Below are positions 45,294 through 53,595 of a stretch of DNA of 64,000 bases, piece by piece. The stretch spans positions 1 through 64,000 of the forward strand of contig NZ_VJXY01000005.1 of NCBI RefSeq assembly GCF_014831675.1, written 5' to 3'. Numbering within the stretch: the stretch's first letter is position 1; the number at the start of each line of letters is the position of its first letter. Below the pieces are notes generated by a model. That model ran no database searches. It worked only from the letters and a program-made list of their open reading frames with translations, and had not been told where the DNA came from. This stretch comes from Komarekiella delphini-convector SJRDD-AB1 (GTDB lineage: Bacteria > Cyanobacteriota > Cyanobacteriia > Cyanobacteriales > Nostocaceae). A program made the translations under genes and the position numbers.

Positions 45294-47932
45294 TGGCAAA
45301 ATTACGTTGGCGTAAATTTTTACAGCAGTGGGCAATTCGTGTGAATGTTGGGCTGGCATTGCTGACGTTTTTTTTAGTAACCGTGGGTGTTCCGGCTGGG
45401 GCTATTGATCGCGTGGCATCTGGTGGAGGAAATCTCTCAGTGGCTTCGATTGTTCAATCTGCGGCTGTCTCAAGCCCCCTAGCACAAGGAGAAATCCTTT
45501 ATCAAACAGGACAATTCTCTGAGGCGGTGACGACCTGGCAACAGGCTGTACAGAATGCTCAGAAGCGAGATGAACCGCTCAATCAAGCTTTGGGCTATAG
45601 TTACCTGTCGCTAGCTTATCAAAAGTTGGGAGATTGGGAACAGGCGAAGCGAGCGATCGCTCAAAGTTTGCAACTCTTAGAACCACAAACTAGCTTAAAG
45701 GAAACGGGCACTGGCATTCTCGCCCAAGTCTTAAATACCCAAGGCAGTATTCAACTTGCAATGGGACAACCGGAAGCGGCACTAGAAACCTGGCAGCAAG
45801 CAGAGAAAACTTACGCCCAAGCAAAGGACAATGCCGGAATACTCGGTAGCCAAATTAACCAGGCTCAAGCACTGCAAACATTGGGGCTGTATCGCCGCGC
45901 TCAAATGCTCCTCGAACAGGTAAATACTCGGCTACAAACCCAGTCCAACTCTGCATTGAAAGTTTTAGGATTAAAGAGCTTGGGCACGGTGCTACAAGTG
46001 ACAGGAAACTTACACCAGTCTGAAAAAGTTTTAAAACAAAGTCTAGCGATCGCTCAACAGCTAAACCCTCCACTCGACACCAGTGAGATCCTGTTTAATC
46101 TAGGTAATACTTCAAGGGCGTTACAAAATACTCAAGCAGCATTGCGCCTTTATCAACAAGCAATATCAACAGCACCAACCGCGATCGCCCAACTCAAAGC
46201 GCAACTCAATCAATTAAGCTTGTTAATTGAAATCAAACAGTGGCAAGAAGTTCAAGTTTTGGTTACTCAAATTCAGCCAAAGTTAGCCAATCTGCCGCCA
46301 AGTCGCAGTTCTATTTATGCTCAGGTCAATTTCGCTGCCAGTTTGATGAAAATCGCAGCCGGACAAAAAAGCAGTGAAAATACTCATATACTGAGTTCAC
46401 CAATCTTCACACCTGGAGCGATCGCCCCACTTCTAGCAACAACGGTGCAGCAAGCCAGGACGCTTCAAGATCCCAGAGCGGAATCTTACGCACTGGGCCA
46501 ACTAGGTGGCTTGTATGAACAGACACAACAATGGGATACTGCTCAACAACTTAGCCAGCAAGCTCTGATGCTAGCTCAAACTACCAATGCTTCAGATATT
46601 GCTTATCGCTGGCAGTGGCAGCTAGGGCGCATTATCAAACAAAAAGGTTTCAAAGAAAATCAGAAAACAGATGCAATCTCTGCTTATATCGAAGCCGTGA
46701 AAACGCTTCAATCCATTCGCAGAGATTTATTAGCAACTAATCCAGAAATGCAGTTTTCTTTGCAGGAAGCAGTTGAGCCTATTTATCGAGAACTCGTCGA
46801 ATTACTTGTTCAACCCGATGCCAGTCCTGAAAATCTGCTACAAGCCCGTGAGGTAATTGAAGATCTTCATCTGGCCCAGTTAGAGAATTTCTTTCGCTCA
46901 GCCTGTTTAGATGCAGTACAACAAATCGATTTTATTGATGATCAAGCAGCGGTTATTTACCCGATTCTTTTAAACAATCGGCTAGAGGTGATTCTCTCCG
47001 TACCAGGACAAGCCCTGCGTCACTACTGGACAAATGTGCCACTGCGTCAAGTTGAAGCTCTTGTAGAAAACCTACACCAAAAATTAGTTCTTCCCTACAC
47101 TTCCAAAAAAGAGATCCAGCCGCTATCTCAACAGGTTTATAACTGGGTAATCCAACCCGCTGAGACAATCCTGGCTAACAGTGGAGTGAAAACGCTAGTG
47201 TTTGTCCTGGATGGCGCATTAAACAATATTCCCATGTCAGCGCTCTACGACGGCAAGCAGTATTTAATAGAAAAGTATAACGTTGCTCTCACCCCAGGCT
47301 TGCGGCTGTTTGAGCCTAAATCTCTGGCACAAATACCACTCAAGGCTCTAACCGCTGGACTGACTGAATCGCGCTATAATTTCGAGCCATTAGAATTCGT
47401 GAAGCTCGAATTGGCACAAATTGAGTCTCAAATTCCCAGTGAGGTGCTACTAAATCAAAAATTCACTAGCAAAACGTTTGCCAGCAAGCTAAAATCATCG
47501 CCGTTCCCAGTGGTACATATTGCTACTCATGGTCAGTTCAGTTCTCAGTCTGAGAACACTTTCATTTTGGCTTGGGATCAGACAATTACTGTCAATCAGT
47601 TAGATAGTTTACTTCAAGCAAGAGAGGAAAGTTCGTTTGACACACTTGAATTATTAGTACTCAGTGCTTGCGAAACTGCGGCTGGAGACAAACGTGCTGC
47701 TTTGGGGTTAGCTGGCGTAGCTGTGAGAGCTGGAGCACGCAGTACACTTGCATCTTTATGGTTAGTGGATGATGAATCAACCGCTTTACTGATGGGTCAG
47801 TTTTATCAAGGGCTGAAGACCGGATTGACTAAGGCAGAAGCCTTACGTCATGCTCAACTCACACTCTTGCAAGGAAGTTATAATCATCCACGTTTCTGGT
47901 CTGCTTTCGTCTTACTTGGAAACTGGTTGTAA
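45293..47932 (+). CDS. TPR-CHAT (caspase-like) exported protein
   Basis: 879 residues, start fixed by the TAATG overlap. An N-terminal hydrophobic segment (VGLALLTFFLVTVGVPAGAI) looks like a signal peptide, so the protein is probably periplasmic or surface-linked. Residues 60-470 hold TPR units (EILYQTGQFSEAVTTWQQA, YSYLSLAYQKLGDWEQAKRA). The C-terminal CHAT domain (about 560-879) has the dyad His746 (IATHGQF) and Cys793 (LSACETA). TPRs may hold the substrate for the protease. Co-translation with TpsA suggests action on that protein or its export. Confidence 0.9.
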   Translation: MAKLRWRKFLQQWAIRVNVGLALLTFFLVTVGVPAGAIDRVASGGGNLSVASIVQSAAVSSPLAQGEILYQTGQFSEAVTTWQQAVQNAQKRDEPLNQALGYSYLSLAYQKLGDWEQAKRAIAQSLQLLEPQTSLKETGTGILAQVLNTQGSIQLAMGQPEAALETWQQAEKTYAQAKDNAGILGSQINQAQALQTLGLYRRAQMLLEQVNTRLQTQSNSALKVLGLKSLGTVLQVTGNLHQSEKVLKQSLAIAQQLNPPLDTSEILFNLGNTSRALQNTQAALRLYQQAISTAPTAIAQLKAQLNQLSLLIEIKQWQEVQVLVTQIQPKLANLPPSRSSIYAQVNFAASLMKIAAGQKSSENTHILSSPIFTPGAIAPLLATTVQQARTLQDPRAESYALGQLGGLYEQTQQWDTAQQLSQQALMLAQTTNASDIAYRWQWQLGRIIKQKGFKENQKTDAISAYIEAVKTLQSIRRDLLATNPEMQFSLQEAVEPIYRELVELLVQPDASPENLLQAREVIEDLHLAQLENFFRSACLDAVQQIDFIDDQAAVIYPILLNNRLEVILSVPGQALRHYWTNVPLRQVEALVENLHQKLVLPYTSKKEIQPLSQQVYNWVIQPAETILANSGVKTLVFVLDGALNNIPMSALYDGKQYLIEKYNVALTPGLRLFEPKSLAQIPLKALTAGLTESRYNFEPLEFVKLELAQIESQIPSEVLLNQKFTSKTFASKLKSSPFPVVHIATHGQFSSQSENTFILAWDQTITVNQLDSLLQAREESSFDTLELLVLSACETAAGDKRAALGLAGVAVRAGARSTLASLWLVDDESTALLMGQFYQGLKTGLTKAEALRHAQLTLLQGSYNHPRFWSAFVLLGNWL

Positions 47933-48088
47933 TGGGCTATGTGTTGAATGAAACTCAAATGTTCGGATCAATTCCCGAATTACATCGGTTGCTGGTCTTC
48001 CTGTTATTGAGCAGTAATTTTCAAGTTTCTTTGCCTCACTTGATGTGAGATTTATCGTAAGTCGTTTAGCAACCCATTTTTTATTCAT
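47912..48088 (-). CDS. Ribbon-helix-helix (CopG-like) protein
   Basis: 58 residues from the ATG before NKKWVAKRL; a GTG eight codons upstream is possible. KRLTINLTSSEAKKLENYCS then GRPATDVIRELIRTFE fits a ribbon-helix-helix DNA-binding protein: a beta strand with alternating side chains and two helices. Such proteins act as small repressors, often antitoxins. It lies 16 bp behind a double-glycine-leader peptide gene and overlaps the end of the CHAT gene by 21 bp, tail to tail. It may regulate the peptide gene. Confidence 0.7.
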   Translation of the reverse strand: MNKKWVAKRLTINLTSSEAKKLENYCSITGRPATDVIRELIRTFEFHSTHSPLQPVSK

Positions 48089-48104
48089 AGAAATATGGGG
48101 AATA

Positions 48105-48311
48105 CTAACCACCCCAAAAACCTGCCAACTTGTAATATTCGTTAAGGGTAAATGTGGAAGTAGTCGGGGCTAAGATAATATTTACACGACCACCGTTGAT
48201 AGTGGCAGCAACTTCATCACTTAGTTTTTCCCATTCCATTCCTAGATCATTTAGAGTAATTTTGGTTTTTTGGGTTTGAGGTAGATTTTGTTCTTTGCTG
48301 TTAAATTTCAT
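48105..48311 (-). CDS. Small peptide with double-glycine leader (bacteriocin/RiPP-like)
   Basis: 68 residues. The leader ends WEKLSDEVAATINGG, the double-glycine pattern (LSDEE-x-INGG) at which C39-type peptidase transporters cut. The remaining 26 residues (start RVNIILAPTTST, end KLAGFWGG) would be the exported core peptide, without Cys, so not a lanthionine precursor. No transporter or modifying enzyme gene is near. Ribosome-like TAGGAA lies before the ATG. It sits beside the TpsA/CHAT operon, opposite strand. Function and processing are inference. Confidence 0.6.
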   Translation of the reverse strand: MKFNSKEQNLPQTQKTKITLNDLGMEWEKLSDEVAATINGGRVNIILAPTTSTFTLNEYYKLAGFWGG

Positions 48312-49006
48312 TGAACTTTATTCCTAATTATTTAAGTCTGCTAATGGCAAAGAGCGATCGCATTCCGTTAAGCCACTAACAGAGTCATATTGGATAATTT
48401 TCGGAAATTGTTTAATGCCCTCTAGGTTAAAACTCTTAAGAGCTACAATGCATATTCATCTCTATTTGAAATTCAGCCTAGTCAGCCAGAAGTTAGGCAT
48501 TTTGTTACAAAACTTAATAATTTCAGAAAAAGTGGCATTTAGGACATGGAAGCAGAGTTTTTCATTTAATGCTCAGTTAGCAACAACGGTAAGTCTGAAC
48601 AATGGAAAACAACACAAAGTTATTAAAGTGGGTAACATAGCTCAAGCCACTTAAGTACGGGCTGTTTAATCATAGTTGTTCAAATGCTTATTGTGAAGTT
48701 TTGTAACAGCTTGCGTAGTTTTTAGACCTCCAAGCTGAAAGGCTAAGTAGAGGGTTTAAGTATAGGATTTTGACCGGGGTCGTCTGAATCACAAAATATC
48801 TGTGTGATATCCAAGTGAGATTTAAGATGCACCATGACTTGTAAAATACGTAAGCATAGTTCATTTTGGACATAGCCTACTTCTTGTATTGAAATCTCAC
48901 CAATCACCACAGTCAATTTAGCCCATCGAACTTAATTCCCTCCAGCCAGGATTCACTCAACAACCAAGACATTAGTCAAATAGATTACAAAGAGTGGTTA
49001 TTATAC
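48312..49006. other. Intergenic region with a gene remnant
   Basis: Contains a GCGATCGC near 48355, the second copy of the EVRHFVTKLNN remnant (48464-48522) and otherwise AT-rich sequence. Open frames of 60-80 codons cross it but look non-coding. Confidence 0.5.
48418..48540 (+). pseudogene. Gene remnant with EVRHFVTKLNN, copy 2
   Basis: One plus frame reads YNAYSSLFEIQPSQPEVRHF and VTKLNNFRKSGI before a stop. It shares IQPxxxEVRHFVTKLNN with the remnant at 40645-40716; 35 bases (48488-48522) are identical. Parent gene not recognised. Confidence 0.4.
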
Positions 49007-49273
49007 ATGAAGATTAGTAATCTGCAAAGACTAGTTCACCAAAAGCTTGATGTCATAGAAGTTCATGACCGTAAGACAGCTCATTTATTGTGTAAGATGA
49101 TCCCGGCTAGTTGTCCTTTTGAGCAAGACATAAAACTGTTTAATCGCACCTTATTTCACATTCCTCCTCTGTGCAAGCTGAACCCACTTTACGAGGAAAT
49201 GGTTACTCTTCGTTTTAAGTCCCTATGCTATTTAGCAGATGAATGCGGTGAGGATATAACACTCTATTACTGA
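49007..49273 (+). CDS. Mo-dependent nitrogenase C-terminal-like protein
   Basis: 88 residues. IPASCPFEQDIKLFNRTLFH, then IPPLCKLNPLYEEMVTLRFK and LCYLADECGED, match the small cyanobacterial family called Mo-dependent nitrogenase C-terminal (Mo-nitro_C). Despite the name it is not a nitrogenase subunit; the role is unknown. Three conserved Cys are present. It precedes a 43-residue membrane protein and pxcA on the same strand. Cytosolic. Confidence 0.85.
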   Translation: MKISNLQRLVHQKLDVIEVHDRKTAHLLCKMIPASCPFEQDIKLFNRTLFHIPPLCKLNPLYEEMVTLRFKSLCYLADECGEDITLYY

Positions 49274-49478
49274 CACAAAGGCAAGGCAAACATTTAATCT
49301 TTACAACAGAGCCTTGCTGATGAAAATAGTATATAGCTAGTTCAAAGTTCAGGGCAAAGTAGAACTGTCTTAGACCTTTGCTTTGAAAAAATTAGCCCAG
49401 CCCTTCTTTTTTGGCTAACGCTACGCTTAGCTTGCTTCTCTGTAGTAGTACAGGACTGGACTTAAAGGAAACTAGCAA

Positions 49479-49610
49479 ATGAACCCACAGATTCCTTTTA
49501 AAACAGCACTTCAGTTTTGGGCAATAACCTATTTGGTCAGCGTGATACTTCTACTGTTAGTTTCTCAAGTTTGTTTAGCCGTAATCAAAACTCTTGAGAA
49601 ATCTGGTTGA
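49479..49610 (+). CDS. Very small single-helix membrane protein
   Basis: 43 residues: short polar N-terminus (NPQIPFKTALQFW), one membrane helix (AITYLVSVILLLLVSQVCLA), short basic end. An AAAGGAA ribosome site lies 9 bases before the ATG. Its place, 110 bp before pxcA and on the same strand, suggests a role with that membrane protein. No family recognised; the frame and ribosome site make it a credible gene. Confidence 0.55.
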   Translation: MNPQIPFKTALQFWAITYLVSVILLLLVSQVCLAVIKTLEKSG

Positions 49611-49720
49611 TCTTCGTAAAAATCAGCATAATTCTCTATACATGGTGCGTTGTAGAAATGTGAATATCTACACATAACATTTGACTGTAGATAGCACATA
49701 ATATTAATTGGAGTTCTGTT

Positions 49721-51001
49721 ATGTCTTCTAGCTTTTCAAATAGAACAAATCAATTAGCAACAAATCTTAGAAACTATTTGCGCTCTGTTAATCAACAGTT
49801 TCTAAAAACATCAGATCGCTCTCTTGAACAAGCCTACCAAGCTGTATTAAGGATTCAAGACATTGAAAATGAGCACTTTAATGGCAACAAAGTCTCCGCA
49901 GAATCGGTAAATCACACTACTTCAGTAACCTCCTGTTTGCAATCAGATTTAAATAAAAAATTGAATATTGCTAAACTGAGGGTGCTAGAATTCAAAACGA
50001 GTACATTTGTCTTTGGTAATCTCAGCGCTAATCATTTAGCAAAGCTAAAATTAGTAGATGAGGTATTAGATAGATATGAAAATGCAGCAGAAGATAATAC
50101 TTCGCAAGTTTTAGTTCCGCTTTCGGAAACTGTAAAAAATAATTCGAGCAAAGCTAACATTCAACCATATTCAACAGTAGATACGATTTCTGTTGAAACT
50201 GTCAACGATAAAACAGGAGTACTGCCTAGATCAATTGGGAGAACAATTAATAAGATCAAAAATGACTTCAGTCCGAACAAAGAACAAGAAGTTATCAGAA
50301 AGTTTCGTAGTTCTAGAGCCAAGACAACAACTGCTGTCAGGTTTGTGTTCACACTAATTTTGGTTCCGCTTTTGATTCAACTGTTGTCAAAAAACTTGTT
50401 AATCAGCCCAATAGTTAACCGTGTAAGAGTTGAAAATATTCCGCAACTTTTCCTTCACTCGGAAATGAAAGAGTCAGCTTTGCGAGATTTACAAGGTTTT
50501 GAAGAAGAAATCAAATTTGATAATATAATCAATCTCGCTCCTCCAATGTCAGAGGAAGTAATTGAGGAGCGTGTAAAATATAGAGCTGCTGAAATAGCTA
50601 AAGAATATTGGCAAAAAAGTAATAGTGCTATTAGCAATGTTTTTGCCGATTTACTAGCGCTAGGTGCTTTTATTTTAGTACTATTAGTAAGTCGCAGAGA
50701 AATCACAATTTTGAAGTCGTTTATGGATGAAATTGTATATGGCCTCAGCGACAGCGCCAAAGCTTTTATCATCATTTTGTTTACCGATATATTTGTAGGA
50801 TTTCACTCACCTCCCGGCTGGGAAGTGCTTCTAGAAGGATTCGCAAATCATCTAGGTATCCCTGCAAATCACAGCTATATCTTTCTGTTTATTGCAACAT
50901 TTCCAGTAATTTTGGACACCATTGTGAAGTATTGGATATTCCGCTATCTGAGTCGCATTTCTCCTTCGGCTCTCGCAACTCTTAAAACCATGAATGAGTG
51001 A
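49721..51001 (+). CDS. pxcA: PxcA/CemA-family proton extrusion protein
   Basis: 426 residues. A long charged N-terminal part (1-200) is followed by the CemA domain: helices at about 207-228, 305-325, 343-362 and 385-405, with ENIPQLFLHSEMKESALRDL, YRAAEIAKEYWQKSNSAISN and FHSPPGWEVLLEGFANHLG. In cyanobacteria PxcA is needed for light-driven proton release and pH balance linked to inorganic-carbon uptake; CemA is the chloroplast form. Inner membrane. A beta-carbonic anhydrase and a bestrophin-like channel follow on the same strand. TTGGAG ribosome site. Confidence 0.92.
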   Translation: MSSSFSNRTNQLATNLRNYLRSVNQQFLKTSDRSLEQAYQAVLRIQDIENEHFNGNKVSAESVNHTTSVTSCLQSDLNKKLNIAKLRVLEFKTSTFVFGNLSANHLAKLKLVDEVLDRYENAAEDNTSQVLVPLSETVKNNSSKANIQPYSTVDTISVETVNDKTGVLPRSIGRTINKIKNDFSPNKEQEVIRKFRSSRAKTTTAVRFVFTLILVPLLIQLLSKNLLISPIVNRVRVENIPQLFLHSEMKESALRDLQGFEEEIKFDNIINLAPPMSEEVIEERVKYRAAEIAKEYWQKSNSAISNVFADLLALGAFILVLLVSRREITILKSFMDEIVYGLSDSAKAFIIILFTDIFVGFHSPPGWEVLLEGFANHLGIPANHSYIFLFIATFPVILDTIVKYWIFRYLSRISPSALATLKTMNE

Positions 51002-51112
51002 GATTCCTTAATCCACAAATTTTCTGGTAGTGCGACTAGCTTAAAGTTTTATCCAGAATAAAACTTGTGATCAATAAAGAACAATCAACAACATACATTC
51101 GAGGTTTAGACT

Positions 51113-51748
51113 ATGAGACATTACAGCATTGAAGAAATCCTCAAAAATAATCAGGCTTGGGCTAAACAAAAACAAACTCAAGACCGCACTTACTTTGAAG
51201 AATTGGCAGATGGACAACACCCGCCCTATCTCTACATTGGATGTTCAGACAGTCGTTTAGCCCTAACAAGATTTACCGGCACAGAACCCGGAGAGTTATT
51301 TGTTCATCGCAATATTGCCAATCAAGTTTGTCTCACAGATATTAACTTTTTATCCATTTTAGACTACGCAATTTCTCATCTGGAGGTGAAATACATTATT
51401 GTTTCTGGTCACTACGGTTGTGGTGGAATTAAGGCGGCGTTAGAAGGGAGAACAACCGGAATTATTGATAATTGGGTGAATCCAATTCGAGAAACCTATT
51501 TACAAAATCAAGAGGAAATTGATGCCTTGCCAACACAAGGAGAACGTTTGAATCGCTTATCAGAATTGAACGTGATCATGCAAGTTAAAAATCTCTACCA
51601 AACTTCTATCATGCGTCAGGCACTTCAACAACAAAAAGCGCCTGAAGTTCATGGCTGGGTGGTGGATTTAAGGACTGGGTTGATCAAAGACTTGCACGTT
51701 TCAACAAAACAATGGGGACTGCGCTCATTATCTCTCGCTGCATATTAA
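51113..51748 (+). CDS. Beta-class carbonic anhydrase
   Basis: 211 residues. Zinc ligands C44 (in GCSDSRLA), H100 and C103 (SGHYGCGG) and the D46/R48 pair are in place. It interconverts carbon dioxide and bicarbonate. It lacks the long C-terminal extension of carboxysomal CcaA, so it is more likely cytosolic or membrane-near. The gene lies between pxcA and a bestrophin-like channel gene, 111 and 199 bp away; all three share direction, and this gene and the next have nearly the same leader (GAGGTTTAGA). Confidence 0.92.
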   Translation: MRHYSIEEILKNNQAWAKQKQTQDRTYFEELADGQHPPYLYIGCSDSRLALTRFTGTEPGELFVHRNIANQVCLTDINFLSILDYAISHLEVKYIIVSGHYGCGGIKAALEGRTTGIIDNWVNPIRETYLQNQEEIDALPTQGERLNRLSELNVIMQVKNLYQTSIMRQALQQQKAPEVHGWVVDLRTGLIKDLHVSTKQWGLRSLSLAAY

Positions 51749-51947
51749 GGTAAGAAAATCAGAGGTTAGACAGATAGCGATCGCTGCATATAGCTGGCGA
51801 TCGCCAATTTTCTTAAAGTTACCAATTGCAGCAACATGAGTGATTTATTCCTTGTGCGATCGCACACACAACAACAACTGAAGTATTATGACATAGCCTA
51901 AATTTCTGTCAAATATCAAAGCCTAGACATTTATCAGAGGTTTAGAG

Positions 51948-53033
51948 ATGGAAGAAAGAAATAATAAAAATATTTCTTTTCCCCCAAAAGGAAACAATAA
52001 TAAATTGAGAGAACCTAGGGAAAAGTATTCAAGTTCGATATCTCAGACAAAACTTTTACTGAAAGAATCTCAGAAAAGATTTTTTTCTACCGAGAAACAT
52101 GTTTCTAAGAGATCATTCAGTGAAAGATATGGACTCTACTCTGGCGAAAACTTCTCTGGATTTAAAGTAACCTTACACCTTGCAGAGTCAGTTATTCAGG
52201 CAGTTTTACCCTGGGTGATATTGTGGGGAGGATATGGCTTTTTAATTTCACTGTTCAATTACTCTGGAGATTTAGCAAAACTTAATAGTGATATTAAAAA
52301 TATTCCCAATATTATTATTTCTCTCAACATTGTTTTGAGTTTACTATTAATCTTCAGAACAAATACAGCCCACGATCGCCATTGGGAAGCTCGTAAATTG
52401 TGGGGAGGAATGGTCAACACTGTTCGTAACCTGGCTCGGCGAATCTGCCTTGTAATTGAAGAAACTGAGCCAGAGGATAGAACAGAAAAAGAAGCGGTAT
52501 TGTTACTAGTAGTTGCGTTTCCAGTGGCAATGAAGCTGCATCTGCGAAGAGAACAAGTGAGTTCCGAATTATCTCCCTTAATGTCACCATCTAGGTATCA
52601 GACGCTAATAAACACAAATCATCCTCCACTCAAAATTGCTTATTGGATTGGAGATTATTTTCAGCATCAGGAGCAGCGTCAATCTATCGATATGTTTGAG
52701 TTGATTGCTTTACATCAATTGCTAGATGAAATGGTGAATATCTTGGGTGGCTGTGAACGCATTTTGAAAACACCAGTGCCTCTGGTGTATACCATTACTC
52801 TCAAGATGCTATTGATGATGTATTTCCTGATGCTTCCTTGGGGATTAGTCAGTGGTCTACATTGGTTTACTGGGCCGACGTTAGCTTTCTTGAGCTTTAT
52901 CTTGCTTGGCATTGATGAAATAGGGGCAGAAATTGAAGAACCTTTCGGTCACGATCCTAACGACTTACCTTTAGATGCCATTTGTCTAACAATGCTTCGC
53001 AATGTTAACGAGATTGGTTCTTCCTCCCATTAG
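51948..53033 (+). CDS. Bestrophin-like anion channel
   Basis: 361 residues. A polar N-terminus of 60 residues, then four membrane segments (about 80-100, 118-135, 277-297, 300-320). RTNTAHDRHWEARKLWGGMV, MLPWGLVSGLHWF, and DEIGAEIEEPFGHDPNDLPL are the bestrophin/RFP-TM motifs; the last is the acidic patch that binds calcium in animal homologues. In algae, bestrophin-like channels carry bicarbonate to the thylakoid lumen next to a carbonic anhydrase, a pairing repeated here. GAGGTTTAGAG ribosome site. Confidence 0.88.
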   Translation: MEERNNKNISFPPKGNNNKLREPREKYSSSISQTKLLLKESQKRFFSTEKHVSKRSFSERYGLYSGENFSGFKVTLHLAESVIQAVLPWVILWGGYGFLISLFNYSGDLAKLNSDIKNIPNIIISLNIVLSLLLIFRTNTAHDRHWEARKLWGGMVNTVRNLARRICLVIEETEPEDRTEKEAVLLLVVAFPVAMKLHLRREQVSSELSPLMSPSRYQTLINTNHPPLKIAYWIGDYFQHQEQRQSIDMFELIALHQLLDEMVNILGGCERILKTPVPLVYTITLKMLLMMYFLMLPWGLVSGLHWFTGPTLAFLSFILLGIDEIGAEIEEPFGHDPNDLPLDAICLTMLRNVNEIGSSSH

Positions 53034-53595
53034 GTGTCATAGCAATTCTGCTTAGTACAAGAAATCAAAAACGAACCGCCTTTCCTTCTCTACGAGAGGC
53101 TGCGCCAACGGAACGCTACGCGAACGCGCAGCGTCTCGCAGAGAAGAACACCAAGAAGCCAAGATAAGAGTTTATGAGAGTTTGGCGGAGCTTGGCAATG
53201 AAACGGTATCACTAAGTAGAAGGACTAAATTAAACCTAACTTAAGATTGCCGGGTTTCGACTGCGCTCAACCCTCTTTTAATCACGCTACCGAGCATTGA
53301 GCGTATCCCTATGGGGAAGCAAGCTACGCGCAGCTTCGACCACAGGAGAAGTCGAAATGCTTTTTCTAAATAATTGTGTCCACCTACTTATTTTGAATGA
53401 AAAGTGTGCAGTTTTCAGAAATTTGTTTCACGAGATATGAGCGCAAAGCGCACGCCACGCAAGCACAACGAAGGAATCAAAAGACTTCTTTCCCAGTTCC
53501 CAGTCCCTATTTTCATAGGAGGCTAAACAAACAATAGCCAAAGCAGTTACAAATTCAAGTTTTCAACATTTATTTCACGTCATAGGTTTAAAGTG
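53034..53595. other. Intergenic region with hairpin repeats
   Basis: Holds a 60-bp inverted repeat (53086-53145) and a second GC-rich repeat (about 53250-53360: TTCGACTGCGCTCAA ... GAAGTCGAAATGC). Nothing gene-like. The last 70 bp should hold the promoter of the PstS-like gene; no Pho box could be confirmed. Confidence 0.55.
53086..53145. repeat. Large inverted repeat
   Basis: 20-bp arms TTCTCTACGAGAGGCTGCGC and GCGCAGCGTCTCGCAGAGAA (two mismatches) around 20 bases that include CGCTACGCGAACG, a motif also seen at about 30755-30775. Confidence 0.75.

Noticed and set aside
48415-48654. 79-codon plus frame
   Set aside because: The frame that matches the remnant at 40645 is a different one; this frame has no supporting features.
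49007-49273. Nitrogenase structural gene
   Set aside because: The family name mentions nitrogenase, but the protein has 88 residues and no cofactor-binding motifs of NifD or NifK.
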